Source of the DNA: Anaerolineae bacterium
Lineage (GTDB): Bacteria; Chloroflexota; Anaerolineae; Anaerolineales; Villigracilaceae
Length of the DNA: 33,653 nt
Assembly (NCBI GenBank): GCA_018648605.1
Contig: JABGQU010000017.1
Coordinates: 1-33,653, forward strand
Direction of reading: 5' to 3'
Numbering within the stretch: the stretch's first letter is position 1; each line of letters begins with the position of its first letter. The notes beneath the pieces are model-generated. The model was not told the DNA's origin and ran no database searches. It saw nothing but the letters and a program-made list of their open reading frames with translations. A program made the translations under genes and the position numbers. Positions 1 through 8,359 of the stretch are shown in pieces.

Positions 1-49
1 CAAGGATGCCAGATTTTTCTATATCCGTCAATTCTTGTTTGCCAAACTA

Positions 50-1366
50 CTAGGGCTCAAATTGAAAATACCATTGCACCTCATCTTGAGTAGCTGTCGA
101 ATCTTCTTTCAGTACTTCGTAGAAGGTGCGCCCAGGTTTAAGAGAGAGGGGCATCCCGTTCAGGTCGGTGATTAGCAGAGGCTGATCAATGGCGATCCGC
201 CGCCAATATGCCGGTAGCACGACCCCATCCCGGAAGAGATACGCTTTTCCTGATCCGATCGGGTCTATATGGTAGACCTCGTCCTCTTCCTGGAATTGAT
301 CTGTAAAACTGTGTGGCACAAAAAGGAAAACGATATTATCTGCCGAAACTTGCTGCCCGGTTAGCATGTCGATCAATGGAGCATAGCTGGGGAGTTTTCC
401 GTCGCGTGTATCGGTGATTTCCTGCTGGCGATAATAGCGTTGATTGAGCGGCTCATATCCCCAGTAGTGATAATCATCAACAGAGTAGTATGTGAAGATG
501 CGCAGGGCTTCTTCGGCAAAAGCAGGCGGACTCCCACTAAAATACCCTGCGCGCAGAGTGGGGCGAGAGTTATCGAGCTCCTTCTTTTCAAGACAGGCAC
601 CGAAGCGAGTTAGGTCAAAATAGATATTGTTGTAAGTATCGCGATCTTCTTTGCCAACAAAATAAGGTGGGCAACTTGCGATTGTAGGGAGTGCCAGAAA
701 TTCGCTCACATCAGTGGCTTTCAGGTAATCTAAAACACGTGGATCAGCAAATTTGAAAACAAGATAAGACTGATACATATGCATAATATGCTCGTCGAAA
801 AAGCGCCCGGATCGTACAGGTCCGATCTGAGTGGGGTTAGTGCCGTAAAAAACGGCAATAAAGCGCGTTAGGCCACCCTCAATATAATACTCAAAAACGA
901 CATCTGCCATTGTCAGCGCAGATTGCGGACGAGCCGAGCGCGGATATAGCGTTATCTTGCTCGCAACAGGGCGCCGATCCAGGAATTCTGGCAGCATGGG
1001 GGCTTTGCCTGTGAGAGGGTTGATCCCTTCGGGGAGGGAATAGGGTGTGATATTGGAAAGGGTTGGCAAAGCCAATGGGATGGCCGTTGGATATTGCCCG
1101 TCCTCATATACAACGGTCGGACGTGGCGTTGGGCTTGCTGCCGTTTCAATGACATCTTCAAAAGGAAAGACATCAAGCTCACCACCTGGCAAAAATGGTG
1201 TTGGCGATGCCATGACGCTTAGAAAGTGATCGGTATTTTCGGATGCTTGTGCTGCGCTTCTTCCCTCGTTGATGGCAAAAACAAGAAAAACCAAAAAGGT
1301 AAAAAAGACCAGCCCTCCGAAGAATTTTAGATATTTGATTGATAGCGTTATTTTCTTTTCGCTCAT
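50..1366 (-). CDS. DUF3048 (YerB-like) membrane-anchored protein
   Basis: 438-aa protein with a short basic N-terminus and one hydrophobic segment at about residues 11-31, so it is probably anchored in the membrane with the rest outside. A proline/serine/threonine-rich stretch follows to about residue 110. The remainder matches the DUF3048 family (Bacillus YerB type): it begins with NPLTGKAP, has conserved RPVASKI and IGPVRSGR motifs and a C-terminal DUF3048_C-like half. No enzymatic activity is established for this family; a cell-envelope role is the usual guess. The start at 1366 is the first Met before the hydrophobic helix; only a weak AAGG lies upstream. It is transcribed away from the NuoM-like operon. 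Family call fairly sure, function unknown. Confidence 0.85.
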   Translation of the reverse strand: MSEKKITLSIKYLKFFGGLVFFTFLVFLVFAINEGRSAAQASENTDHFLSVMASPTPFLPGGELDVFPFEDVIETAASPTPRPTVVYEDGQYPTAIPLALPTLSNITPYSLPEGINPLTGKAPMLPEFLDRRPVASKITLYPRSARPQSALTMADVVFEYYIEGGLTRFIAVFYGTNPTQIGPVRSGRFFDEHIMHMYQSYLVFKFADPRVLDYLKATDVSEFLALPTIASCPPYFVGKEDRDTYNNIYFDLTRFGACLEKKELDNSRPTLRAGYFSGSPPAFAEEALRIFTYYSVDDYHYWGYEPLNQRYYRQQEITDTRDGKLPSYAPLIDMLTGQQVSADNIVFLFVPHSFTDQFQEEDEVYHIDPIGSGKAYLFRDGVVLPAYWRRIAIDQPLLITDLNGMPLSLKPGRTFYEVLKEDSTATQDEVQWYFQFEP

Positions 1367-1466
1367 GGGGAACCTTAGTTTAGGATTTGCCTTGAAGGGC
1401 AGGTTGATTTTACAACAAAAACATTCATTTCTTCCTTACAAAGCTGATAAAATAGATTACTCTTTA

Positions 1467-1480
1467 GTACGATACCGTAC
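1467..1480. promoter_or_regulatory. Small perfect inverted repeat before the NuoM-like operon
   Basis: GTACG-ATAC-CGTAC, a 5-4-5 perfect inverted repeat, ends 8 bases before the ATG at 1489. A TAAAAT that could be a -10 box lies at 1448-1453, but I see no convincing -35 box. It could be an operator or a chance palindrome. Confidence 0.25.
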
Positions 1481-1488
1481 ACAACCCT

Positions 1489-3048
1489 ATGCCTATTCTA
1501 ATTACGATCCTGATCCTTTTCCTCACGGCGCTGACTTTATTGCTTCTGCGCCTCTTTCGACCAGATTTCCGCTACTCATGGTTATTGGCTGTTGCTGGCG
1601 CTTTTTTGGCGTGGTTGAGCCTTTTCTTTTGGCAATTGGATATGCCGCTGGTTTTATCTTTGCCGCCATGGGAGCCGGCATTTCTCTTTTCTGATCCCCC
1701 TCTCTTGCTAGCTGATCATCTTTCCTGGGCTTATGCCTTTAGTCTCGTTACCTTGGCACTAGGTACATTGCTCACGGCTGTTGCCCGTGAGAACTTCCCC
1801 AGCGTCCCCGCTTGGGCAGGGACGCTCTCCCTCAGCGGCATTGGGATATTGGCGATCCTGGCAGATAATCCCCTCACTTTGGTGTTGGCGTGGACAGCCA
1901 TCGACTTGGTGGAACTAGTCACCTTATTAGGGTCAGTACACGGCAAAGAATTGCGAGAACGTGTTGTCATTGCCTTTACCATGCGTGTCTTGGGCTCTGG
2001 CTTCCTGCTGTGGGCTGGCTTAGTGAGTGCTGCGGCAGGCACTTCTCTCAATTTTGTTGCCGCACCCAAACAGGCAGGAATTTATATGCTCATCGCAGCC
2101 GGTTTGCGGATGGGCGTTTTACCGATACATTTGCCCTTCAAAACGGAATCAGCCCTACGTCAAGGCTATGGGACGATGCTACGTCTCACCTCGGCAGCCT
2201 CCAGCCTGATCCTGTTGGCACGCATCCCTTTCAGCAGCCTTCATTCCCCTCTAATTCCATATATTTTAGGGCTAGTCACCTTGGCAGCCCTCTACAGCAG
2301 TTGGATGTGGGTCCGCGCTACGAACACGCTTGATGCCCGCCCCTATTGGCAGCTAGGCATGGGGTCATTGGCCCTTGCTGCAACATTACGGGCAAATCCT
2401 GTTGGCAGTGTTGCCTGGGGAGTTGCGCTGATCTTGGGCGGCGGTATGTTATTCCTTTCTTCACTACATAATAAATGGCTCAATCGTCTCCTTTTGCTCG
2501 GCATCCTTTCCATGGCCGCTTTGCCAATAACGCTGACTGCAACAGCCTGGGAGAGCCAAGTCAGCTCTTGGTGGGGCTTTCTGCCTCCGCTGCTTCTGGC
2601 ACATGCTCTCCTTTTATCAGGATATTTTCGCCACGCACGCCGTGCAGAAAAAAAAGAATTCAAAACCCAAAACCCATTTGCCCGTCTCATGTATCCGCTT
2701 GGCATTAGTGTTTTTCTCTTCGCTTTATTTCTTCTGGGATTTTGGGGTTGGCAGGGAGCTTTCTCAATCGGTATTTGGTTCTTTGGCGCAGGCGTTATCT
2801 TGCTCATGTTTTTGCTCATTTGGCTACGGCCGCGTGTCCGTGCACTAAACCCTTTACAGGCACATTGGATCAAACCAGATACAGAAAGAAGCTTTCATCG
2901 TCTTTATAGCGCCTTCTGGGGACTTTACTATTTTCTGCGTAATCTGAGTCGTCAAATATCCAATATTCTTGAAAGCGATGGCGGTATTCTCTGGGCACTC
3001 CTTTTCATCATTCTCTTCGCATCGCTACTTTCAGGAGGCATCCGCTAA
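1489..3048 (+). CDS. NuoM/HyfB-like antiporter-type membrane subunit
   Basis: 519-aa protein made almost entirely of hydrophobic helices (about 14), of the proton_antipo_M (NuoL/M/N, MrpA/D, HyfB) superfamily. The helix-5 region (AWTAIDLVEL, near residue 140) keeps a Glu in the place of the conserved one. The helix-7 motif, usually VKMPVVPLH in NuoM, reads LRMGVLPIH, so the key Lys is apparently Arg; the next conserved Lys also seems to be Arg (TMLRLTS). The C-terminus is an extra helix after a polar loop. The stop overlaps the next start (TAATG), so translation is coupled. No quinone- or flavin-binding subunits are nearby. The protein is probably part of an orphan ion-translocating membrane module; the exact family is uncertain. 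Confidence 0.75.
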   Translation: MPILITILILFLTALTLLLLRLFRPDFRYSWLLAVAGAFLAWLSLFFWQLDMPLVLSLPPWEPAFLFSDPPLLLADHLSWAYAFSLVTLALGTLLTAVARENFPSVPAWAGTLSLSGIGILAILADNPLTLVLAWTAIDLVELVTLLGSVHGKELRERVVIAFTMRVLGSGFLLWAGLVSAAAGTSLNFVAAPKQAGIYMLIAAGLRMGVLPIHLPFKTESALRQGYGTMLRLTSAASSLILLARIPFSSLHSPLIPYILGLVTLAALYSSWMWVRATNTLDARPYWQLGMGSLALAATLRANPVGSVAWGVALILGGGMLFLSSLHNKWLNRLLLLGILSMAALPITLTATAWESQVSSWWGFLPPLLLAHALLLSGYFRHARRAEKKEFKTQNPFARLMYPLGISVFLFALFLLGFWGWQGAFSIGIWFFGAGVILLMFLLIWLRPRVRALNPLQAHWIKPDTERSFHRLYSAFWGLYYFLRNLSRQISNILESDGGILWALLFIILFASLLSGGIR

Positions 3049-3650
3049 TGATTGCGCAAATCTTTTCCTGGGCTTTAGTGGTGCTTTTATTTGCGGCTTC
3101 GCTAGCTATATTGCTAACGCGTGACTGGCGTCGCAGCCTTGCTTTTTTGGCTATTCAATACCTGGGTGTCTTTTTGCTCACTCAAACGCACTGGACGCTT
3201 TCAATGGCAGCTGTCAAATTGGTAACTGGATGGATGGTCGCCACCATTTTAGGGATTACGCGTACCGCTCTTGACCCAGAACTTGCTACCTCGCCCGATC
3301 GTTCTCTGCCAGAGAGCAGACTCTTCCGCATCCTCGCTGCGATCTTATTGCTTTTGGTTGTCTTTTCTGCCACCACCAGCTTGGTGGACCTTCTGCCTGG
3401 TATTGGCGTACCAGAAGTTGCTGGAAGTCTTATTCTTATGGCGATGGGTCTTCTCCACCTTGGTCTAACGATCCAACCACTTCGCGTCGTGATTGGGCTG
3501 CTCACTGTTCTGGCAGGGTTTGAAATTATCTACGCTGTAGTGGAAACATCCACGCTTGTTGCGGCGCTCCTCTCAGTGATCAATCTTGGCTTGGCGTTGG
3601 TGGGAGCCTATTTGCTCACTGCCGGTTCTGACGATTTGGAAGCAATATAA
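3048..3650 (+). CDS. Small multi-helix membrane subunit (HyfE/NuoK-like)
   Basis: 200-aa protein with about six transmembrane helices and short loops. Its place between two NuoM/NuoN-like genes, with TAATG overlaps on both sides, mirrors the HyfE or MrpC/NuoK-type subunit found beside antiporter subunits in membrane hydrogenases and Mrp complexes. A polar loop near residues 75-95 (ALDPELATSPDRSLPESR) separates the first three helices from the rest. I see no cofactor motif. By analogy it would sit in the membrane arm and bridge two antiporter modules. Homology is too weak by eye to assign a symbol; HyfE-like is the best guess. Confidence 0.6.
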   Translation: MIAQIFSWALVVLLFAASLAILLTRDWRRSLAFLAIQYLGVFLLTQTHWTLSMAAVKLVTGWMVATILGITRTALDPELATSPDRSLPESRLFRILAAILLLLVVFSATTSLVDLLPGIGVPEVAGSLILMAMGLLHLGLTIQPLRVVIGLLTVLAGFEIIYAVVETSTLVAALLSVINLGLALVGAYLLTAGSDDLEAI

Positions 3651-5050
3651 TGAGCGCACCCTTTATTTGGATTATCCTGCCCATCATCCTCGCTATTTTG
3701 CTTTGGATACCTCGTCGTGCGAATATTACAGCTTTCCTTGGTGGCTTAAGTGCCCTCTTTCTTGCTGCTTTGGCTTGGCTATTGCCAATTGATACGGCTT
3801 TACGCCTCAGTGCAACCGTATCATTTAAGCTCTCGGCTTCCCTTGAGATCCTGGGTCGCCAGATTTCTATTTCTTCCGAAGAAGGACCCTTGCTGGTTCT
3901 TATCTATGGCATTGCTTCGCTTTGGTTTTTTGGCTCTAGTGCAGCAGGTATTGCCCGCCGTCTTGTGCCTATAGGTATGGCGATCACGGCATTATTTGTT
4001 GCTTCGTTGGCTGTAGAACCTTTTCTTTATGCTGCACTGATTATCCAAACCGCAACTTTGATCGCTGTTCCACTCCTTTCTCCCCCCAAACAAAAACCGG
4101 GACGTGGCATCATTCGCTTTTTGATCTATCAAACGCTGGCGATGCCCTTCATTCTTTTTGCAGGCTGGCTTTTGGCAGGTGTTGAATCCAGCCCGGGGGA
4201 TATCGAACTTGTGGTCCAGTCAGCTACATTGCTTGCTTTGGGTTTCTCTTTTCTTTTGGCGATCTTTCCTCTATATACATGGATCCCTCTCATAATAGAA
4301 GAAGCTACGCCTTATGCGGTGGGCTTTATTTTATGGTTGCTCCCCAGCGCAACTTTTCTCTTTATGCTTAGCTTCTTAGATCGTTATGCCTGGTTACGCG
4401 AGTTCCCACAATTGCCTATGGCTTTGCGCGCTGCCGGTCTCTTGATGATAACGACGGGGGGAATCTGGGCCGCTTTTCAACGTCATTTAGGGCGCATGAT
4501 GGGTTATGCTACCATCGTCAATACGGGCTTCTTGCTTCTTTCCCTAAGCCTGTTTCGGGACTATCAGCTTTCTGCCTTTTTCTTACTTTTAACACCTCAA
4601 GCCTTGGGTTTGGCAGTTTGGGCACTTGCACTATCGGTATTGAAATTACGTGAAGGCTCTCTTGAGTTTAGCGACATACAAGGCACTATTCAGCGTTATC
4701 CGATTGTTTTTACAGGGTTACTTTTAGCCCATTTTTCTGCAGCAGCCTTACCTTTGCTGGCAAGTTTTCCTCCGATCCTGGCTGTTTGGGAGGGGATTGC
4801 GCGGCAAACATTGGTTGGGGCACTTTGGCTTGGTGCGGGGCTGGCAGGTCTTTTTACAGGAGCGATCCGCACGCTTGCGGTTTCCGTCATGGCTTCTGAA
4901 AAATCATTCTGGGAAATTAATGGCAGTTGGCTGCAAAATACCCTGATCGGTATAGGTGTTCTTTTTATCCTGATCCTGGGTGTTTTTCCGCAATTGCTGC
5001 ATCCGCTATTGGTCAATTTACCGCTCGCATTTGAGCATCTTGGCGGATAG
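3650..5050 (+). CDS. NuoN/NuoM-like antiporter-type membrane subunit
   Basis: 466-aa polytopic protein of the proton_antipo_M superfamily, third gene of the coupled set. The diagnostic loop reads FLLAIFPLYTWIPLIIEEATPYA, which aligns with the NuoM/N motif V-K-M-P-x-x-P-x-H-x-W-L-P-x-A-H-x-x-A-P. The conserved helix-7 Lys is apparently Leu and the His is Tyr, while the W-x-P and the acidic/ATP end survive. Loss of the central Lys suggests this subunit may not move protons like canonical NuoM/N. It starts at the ATG overlapping the previous stop (TAATGA). A new promoter follows its stop, so the operon probably ends here. Confidence 0.75.
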   Translation: MSAPFIWIILPIILAILLWIPRRANITAFLGGLSALFLAALAWLLPIDTALRLSATVSFKLSASLEILGRQISISSEEGPLLVLIYGIASLWFFGSSAAGIARRLVPIGMAITALFVASLAVEPFLYAALIIQTATLIAVPLLSPPKQKPGRGIIRFLIYQTLAMPFILFAGWLLAGVESSPGDIELVVQSATLLALGFSFLLAIFPLYTWIPLIIEEATPYAVGFILWLLPSATFLFMLSFLDRYAWLREFPQLPMALRAAGLLMITTGGIWAAFQRHLGRMMGYATIVNTGFLLLSLSLFRDYQLSAFFLLLTPQALGLAVWALALSVLKLREGSLEFSDIQGTIQRYPIVFTGLLLAHFSAAALPLLASFPPILAVWEGIARQTLVGALWLGAGLAGLFTGAIRTLAVSVMASEKSFWEINGSWLQNTLIGIGVLFILILGVFPQLLHPLLVNLPLAFEHLGG

Positions 5051-5067
5051 TTGACGCGTGCTATAAT
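5040..5067 (+). promoter_or_regulatory. Promoter of the coiled-coil/selB pair
   Basis: A perfect TATAAT at 5062-5067 with TTGGCG at 5040-5045 and a 16-bp spacer. Transcription would start near 5075. A strong ribosome site TTGGAGG (5084-5090) precedes the ATG at 5096. Confidence 0.55.
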
Positions 5068-5095
5068 CTGCCGAGATCGTCACTTGGAGGTATCT

Positions 5096-6280
5096 ATGGA
5101 ATTCGAACAAATTGTCAAACAACTTGATTGGCTGGACGAAGAACGTCGTAAGGACAAAGCCACAATTGCAGCGCAGGTAGAACATATTGCTGTCTTGAGT
5201 TCAACCGTAAGGTCTTTGGATGAGAAAACAAAGAGACTTGAAAAAGAAGCCTCTGGCTATGCTTCTTTAGCTGCCAGAGTAGAGCAGTTTGATGCTTTTC
5301 TGGCACAGCAGCGCGAGGAAATGAATGAAACCTTTGAGAAGCTGAATAAGAATGCCAAAAGACGCGAAAAGGAACGTACAGAGCGCTCTCAAAAGGAATT
5401 CACATCTCTTAGTGAAGCCGTTACGGATCTTCGCGACAAAGTAGATATTGCTGGTATTCGGCGTGATTTAAAAACGAGAGAAAGTGAAGAGGTTCGTTTG
5501 AATGCGGCCTTTACAGAGGTTAAGGGAAAATTTGATGCTGTATTGAAGAGCAATAAAGATCTGCAATATGCGCAAGAACTTTCTGAAGAAAATCGTCGCC
5601 AAGACCAGAAGCGTTTTGCAGATGCTCAAGGTGAAATTGTTGCTTTACGCAAACGGTTGGATGAAGAACGCGAGAAACGCCAATTAAATGCAGATAATCT
5701 TAAAAATATTGATGCACGCGTGGCTGATGTGCTGGCAAATGAACATAAACGCAAACAAGAACAAACTGAATTTATTGATCGGCAACAACTCAAAACGGCG
5801 GAGCGTGAGCGCACTTGGAAAGAGTGGCTTGTGAAAGCTGAGAATTTGGAAGAGCAGGCAGAAGTACTCGAAACACGATTGCAGATAGTGGGCGATGCAA
5901 CCCGCTCTGCAAAAAAAGCCGAAGAGACCTACGCTGATATTAGCCAGCGCATTGAGCGCCGAGTACACGAGATTACTGAAATGCAACGCCTCGCTGAAGA
6001 TCGCTTGCGGCAAGAATGGGTCACTTTCAAAGCCGATGACCAAAAACGCTGGACAGGTTACGGACTTTCGCAAGATGAAACTGTGAAAAATATGCAAAAA
6101 ACATTAACGAAGCTCGAAGAACGGATGACTTCTTTAGACGATACTTCTCAAACACTTCAAGACAAACTCGATCAAACCACAGACGTGACAGAACACCAGA
6201 TGCAGGAATTGATGAATTGGGCGCACGAATGGTTGACCTCTTACGAGCGCGTAATGGGGCATACAAAGAAAAGTAGCTAA
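5096..6280 (+). CDS. Long coiled-coil protein, function unknown
   Basis: 394-aa protein if started at ATG 5096, which has TTGGAGG five bases upstream; an upstream TTG at 5051 overlaps the promoter and is rejected. The sequence is dominated by Glu, Lys, Arg and Gln with heptad-like spacing over nearly its full length, and has no signal peptide, membrane helix or recognisable catalytic motif. It therefore looks like a soluble, elongated, all-helical coiled-coil protein, reminiscent of structural or chromosome/cell-division scaffold proteins, but I cannot place it in a family. The stop lies 3 bases before the selB start, so the two genes are probably co-transcribed; why they would be linked is unclear. 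Confidence 0.75.
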   Translation: MEFEQIVKQLDWLDEERRKDKATIAAQVEHIAVLSSTVRSLDEKTKRLEKEASGYASLAARVEQFDAFLAQQREEMNETFEKLNKNAKRREKERTERSQKEFTSLSEAVTDLRDKVDIAGIRRDLKTRESEEVRLNAAFTEVKGKFDAVLKSNKDLQYAQELSEENRRQDQKRFADAQGEIVALRKRLDEEREKRQLNADNLKNIDARVADVLANEHKRKQEQTEFIDRQQLKTAERERTWKEWLVKAENLEEQAEVLETRLQIVGDATRSAKKAEETYADISQRIERRVHEITEMQRLAEDRLRQEWVTFKADDQKRWTGYGLSQDETVKNMQKTLTKLEERMTSLDDTSQTLQDKLDQTTDVTEHQMQELMNWAHEWLTSYERVMGHTKKSS

Positions 6281-6283
6281 TTT

Positions 6284-8254
6284 ATGCGAGTAATCGGCAC
6301 CGCCGGACACGTAGATCACGGTAAATCCACCCTTATCGCAGCGCTGACGGGTGTGCATCCCGACCGCTTGAAAGAAGAGCAAGAGCGCGAGATGACCATC
6401 GAACTCGGCTTCGGCTGGCTAACGCTGCCCGATGGCGAAGAAATTGGTATTGTGGACGTGCCTGGTCACCGCGATTTTATCGGCAACATGCTCGCGGGCA
6501 TCGGCGGCATTGATGCCGTTGTGCTTGTTATCGCCGCAGACGAAGGTGTGATGCCCCAAACCAAAGAGCATCTCGCCATTCTTGACCTGCTCCAAATCCC
6601 CTCCGGCATGGTCGCCCTCACCAAAACCGATCTCGTCCCCGATGCTGAGTGGCTCGATCTCGTTGAAGCTGAGATTCGCGAGAGTCTTGCCGGCACGGTA
6701 CTTGCAAATGCGCCTTTTGTGCGTGTCTCTGCCAAATTGGGTACGGGGCTGGAAAACTTGCTCGAAACCCTCAGCAAACTCCTCAAAGAAAAACCCGAAC
6801 GTCTTGATCTTGGTCGTCCACGCTTGCCGATTGACCGCGCCTTTAGCATCTCTGGCTTTGGCACGGTCGTCACTGGTACGCTTGCCGATGGCAATCTGAG
6901 CCTTGGCGACGAAGTTCTCGTTTTGCCTTCGACACAAAAAGGACGCGTGCGCGGTTTGCAAACACACAAGAAAAAAGAAGAAATTTCTATTCCAGGTAGT
7001 CGTACTGCTGTCAATATCTCCGGGATTTCGTTGGAAGATATTCGGCGTGGCGAAGTGGTTATCAAGCCGGGACAATATGAGACAACGCGCCGATTGGATG
7101 CGCAATTTCGTCTCTTGGATGATATTTCTCAGCCGATCAAACATGATACCGAAGTGAAACTCTTTGTCGGCGCATCGGAGACGATCGCCACCCTGCGCTT
7201 GCTCGGTGCCGAAATACTTAATCCCGGCGAAGAAGCGTGGATTCAACTAGAACTCCGCGACCCGATCATCACCGTGCGTGGCGACAGATATATTCTGCGT
7301 CGACCATCTCCCGCTGAAACCCTCGGCGGCGGTGTGATTATTGACCATCAACCCAAAGGTCGGCATAAACGCTTCGATGAACGCATTATCGAAAAGCTGA
7401 CATCTCTCGCCGAAGGCTCACCCGCCGATGTGCTCTACGAAGCATCATTGGCAAATGGCGCGGATACACTATCCAATCTCATTCGCGATGCCCGTCTCGA
7501 AGAAGCGGATGCGCAGGAAGCTGTCGAAGAACTCTTTGTTGAAAATAAAATTTTTAATTTAAACGAAAGTGGTGCATTGCATCTAACAGATGCGTTGCAC
7601 CACGAGTCTGCCCCAGAAAGCCGAACTGCAACGCACCCAAAGGCAGATGCAATGCAATTCTCTCTTAAAGATTTTGTGATTGCCACAACACATTGGGATG
7701 CACTCAAAGAACGCACGCTTAATATGGTGAGGGCATACCATGAAAAATTCCCATTGCGGCGCGGTGTTCCCAGAGAAGAACTGAAAAGTAGATTGAAAAT
7801 AAAGACGAAACTTTTCAACGCCATGATCGAGAATTTGCTCAAAACAGAAGATGTTGACGACGCGTATCGAAGCGTCCAATTGCCCGGGCATCGCATCACC
7901 TTTGGGAGCACCGAGCAAGCCAAAATTTCTGGTCTGATGCGTCAATTCGATGCGAATCCCTTTGCGCCGCCGACGATCAAATCATCCACAGAAGAAGTTG
8001 GCGAAGAAATCTTCAACGCTTTGCTCGCTCTCGAAGAGTTTGTGCAACTGTCTCCCGAAGTCGTCTTCCGAAAATCTGATTATGAGAAGGCAATTGACAT
8101 GCTGCGCGAATATCTGGCAAAAAATGGCAAAATTACCGTTGCCGACGCGCGCGACTTGTATGGCACGAGCCGCCGCTATGTGCTGGCGCTGCTTGAGCAT
8201 CTTGACTCGCAACGCGTGACGATGCGCGATGGTGATTTTCGGAAATTAAGATAA
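6284..8254 (+). CDS. selB: Selenocysteine-specific elongation factor SelB
   Basis: 656-aa translation GTPase that delivers selenocysteinyl-tRNA to UGA codons marked by a SECIS hairpin. GTPase motifs are clear: G1 GHVDHGKS (residues 8-15), G3 DVPGHRDF near 59, and G4 as TKTD near 112, the SelB variant of NKxD. Two beta-barrel domains follow to about residue 350, then the C-terminal winged-helix repeats that bind SECIS RNA. The linker around residues 430-458 is encoded by a nested palindrome and looks inserted. The start follows the coiled-coil gene by 3 bases without a clear ribosome site, suggesting coupling. selA, selD and tRNA-Sec are not in the window, but SelB implies that the organism makes selenoproteins. 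Confidence 0.95.
   Translation: MRVIGTAGHVDHGKSTLIAALTGVHPDRLKEEQEREMTIELGFGWLTLPDGEEIGIVDVPGHRDFIGNMLAGIGGIDAVVLVIAADEGVMPQTKEHLAILDLLQIPSGMVALTKTDLVPDAEWLDLVEAEIRESLAGTVLANAPFVRVSAKLGTGLENLLETLSKLLKEKPERLDLGRPRLPIDRAFSISGFGTVVTGTLADGNLSLGDEVLVLPSTQKGRVRGLQTHKKKEEISIPGSRTAVNISGISLEDIRRGEVVIKPGQYETTRRLDAQFRLLDDISQPIKHDTEVKLFVGASETIATLRLLGAEILNPGEEAWIQLELRDPIITVRGDRYILRRPSPAETLGGGVIIDHQPKGRHKRFDERIIEKLTSLAEGSPADVLYEASLANGADTLSNLIRDARLEEADAQEAVEELFVENKIFNLNESGALHLTDALHHESAPESRTATHPKADAMQFSLKDFVIATTHWDALKERTLNMVRAYHEKFPLRRGVPREELKSRLKIKTKLFNAMIENLLKTEDVDDAYRSVQLPGHRITFGSTEQAKISGLMRQFDANPFAPPTIKSSTEEVGEEIFNALLALEEFVQLSPEVVFRKSDYEKAIDMLREYLAKNGKITVADARDLYGTSRRYVLALLEHLDSQRVTMRDGDFRKLR
7571..7657. 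repeat. Nested palindromic element inside selB
   Basis: Outer arms TGCATTGCATCT (7573-7584) and AGATGCAATGCA (7645-7656) are perfect inverted repeats of 12 bp. Inside them, TGCGTTGCA (7591-7599) and TGCAACGCA (7627-7635) are perfect 9-bp arms. The left half also folds locally (7571-7601, 12 of 14 paired). The block is about 29 codons long, stays in frame, and encodes a polar His/Ala/Ser-rich linker between the barrel and winged-helix parts of SelB. This is how in-frame coding palindromic repeats look. Confidence 0.7.
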
Positions 8255-8262
8255 TTGGAGTA

Positions 8263-8351
8263 TGTCATTGCGAGGCAGTTTTATCGCCGAAGCAATCTCC
8301 TTCTTGGAGCGGAGACTGCCGCGTCGGGCTAAAGTCCTCCTCGCAGTGACA
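8263..8351. repeat. Short palindromic interspersed repeat (MITE/REP type)
   Basis: 89-bp unit filling the gap between selB and the SRAP gene. Its ends are inverted repeats, TGTCATTGCGAGG (8263-8275) and CCTCGCAGTGACA (8339-8351), differing at one position. Inside, GCAATCTCC (8292-8300) faces GGAGACTGC (8311-8319). The TGTCATTGCGAGG...GCAATCTC pattern is a well-known kind of dispersed intergenic repeat in many bacterial genomes, probably non-autonomous. Confidence 0.75.
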
Positions 8352-8359
8352 AAAATATC

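Noticed and set aside
7571-7657. A SECIS element for selenocysteine in selB
   Set aside because: There is no in-frame TGA just upstream and SelB itself is not a selenoprotein; nested repeats fit a palindromic insertion instead.
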